Shown here: positions 14,399-14,701 of the stretch, in pieces
Layout of the letters: the number at the start of each line of letters is the position of its first letter
Numbering within the stretch: the stretch's first letter is position 1
NCBI GenBank assembly: GCA_902494685.1
Contig: CABUUE010000012.1
Coordinates: 1 to 14,701 of the forward strand
Source: an uncultured Collinsella sp.
GTDB lineage: Bacteria; Actinomycetota; Coriobacteriia; Coriobacteriales; Coriobacteriaceae
Direction of reading: 5' to 3'
Length of the DNA stretch: 14,701 nucleotides
Notes under the pieces: model-generated
Databases searched by the model: none
What the model was told of the DNA's origin: nothing
What the model saw: the letters and a program-made list of their open reading frames with translations, nothing else
Made by a program: the position numbers and the translations under genes

Positions 14399-14701
14399 AT
14401 GGAGAACAAGTACGTCTGCTCTGTCGATATCGGCGGAACTAAGATCGCGACTGCCATCATGGAGTACCCGGCTGACGGCAGCGTGCCCCATCCCGTTTTT
14501 GAGGCCGAGGTTCCTACCGAGGCCCAGGAGGGCGGCGAGGCCGTCTTCCAGCGTATCGAGGCGTCCATCAAAGCTGCTCTCGAGGCGAATCCCGATGTCG
14601 AGGTCCTTGGCGTCGGGATCGGTGCCGCCGGCGTCGTCGATCCCAAGACGGGCGCCATCGCGTATGCCAATGAGATCATGCCCGGCTGGTCCGGCGTTCA
14701 G
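14399..14701 (+). CDS. ROK-family sugar kinase, N-terminal part (3' end outside window), candidate ManNAc kinase
   Basis: The frame runs 101 codons from ATG 14399 to the window edge with no stop. It begins MENKYVCSVDIGGTKIATAIM, the ROK phosphate-binding motif DxGGTK, and continues to GVGIGAAGVVDPKTG and ANEIMPGWSGV (about residues 72-100), the conserved block that precedes the sugar-binding site. ROK proteins are glucokinases, N-acetylmannosamine kinases (NanK), other sugar kinases or repressors; the absence of an N-terminal helix-turn-helix makes this an enzyme. The zinc-site and substrate-deciding EGH motif lie beyond the window. AAGGAGAG (14387-14394) precedes the start, inside the palindrome TCTCCTAAGGAGA. 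Position after a NanA-like aldolase favours NanK, since lyase action on sialate yields ManNAc. Confidence 0.88.
   Translation, partial: MENKYVCSVDIGGTKIATAIMEYPADGSVPHPVFEAEVPTEAQEGGEAVFQRIEASIKAALEANPDVEVLGVGIGAAGVVDPKTGAIAYANEIMPGWSGVQ

Noticed and set aside
1..14701. Mobile elements, CRISPR arrays, tRNA or rRNA genes
   Set aside because: No transposase or integrase motifs, spaced repeats, or recognisable tRNA/rRNA sequence was found on reading through the window.

Overview
The window is a high-GC bacterial chromosome segment with every gene on the + strand. The gene set suggests a host-associated actinobacterium of the Coriobacteriia, most like Collinsella. The clues are the uvrA / ybaK-type deacylase / murJ / uvrC neighbourhood, a Tat-exported lipoprotein, actinobacterial-style permease-ATPase fusion, and strongly G/C-ending codons. 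That assignment is recognition from memory, not a database result.

Region 1 (1-5394) is housekeeping. It holds the C-terminal part of uvrA (5' end outside the window), then a tight run of a YbaK/EbsC-type deacylase, murJ (lipid II flippase) and uvrC. Gaps in that run are 3 bp and 0 bp, so it is very likely one operon.

Region 2 (5395-5758) is a 364-bp non-coding, partly AT-rich stretch. It carries a plausible promoter and then a dense set of inverted repeats. Read as RNA, these form a compact three-way junction (11-bp closing stem with two 9-bp hairpins). Two mutually exclusive pairings lie between that junction and the ribosome binding site of the next gene. No known riboswitch class was recognised.

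Region 3 (5759-14701) is a catabolic and transport locus. It has a Tat-lipoprotein substrate-binding protein, a DppB-type permease, a fused DppC permease/DppD ATPase, a DppF-type ATPase, two overlapping AXE1-type alpha/beta hydrolases, a DapA/NanA-family Schiff-base aldolase, and the start of a ROK sugar kinase. This is the layout expected of a SiaEFGI/Sat-type sialic-acid (or related acidic amino-sugar) uptake and breakdown locus: import, O-deacetylation, aldol cleavage, phosphorylation of the released amino sugar. The substrate is inferred from context and is not proven by the sequence.

The most notable points are the structured leader before the transporter, and the second hydrolase. The latter has lost both its nucleophilic serine and its oxyanion tyrosine but keeps the Asp and His, so it looks like a pseudoenzyme partner of the intact esterase it overlaps. 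The aldolase keeps its catalytic Tyr137/Lys165 but differs from E. coli NanA at residues that bind the sugar tail. The fused ATPase has lost the cysteines of its C-terminal motif. A long nested inverted repeat separates the aldolase from the kinase.
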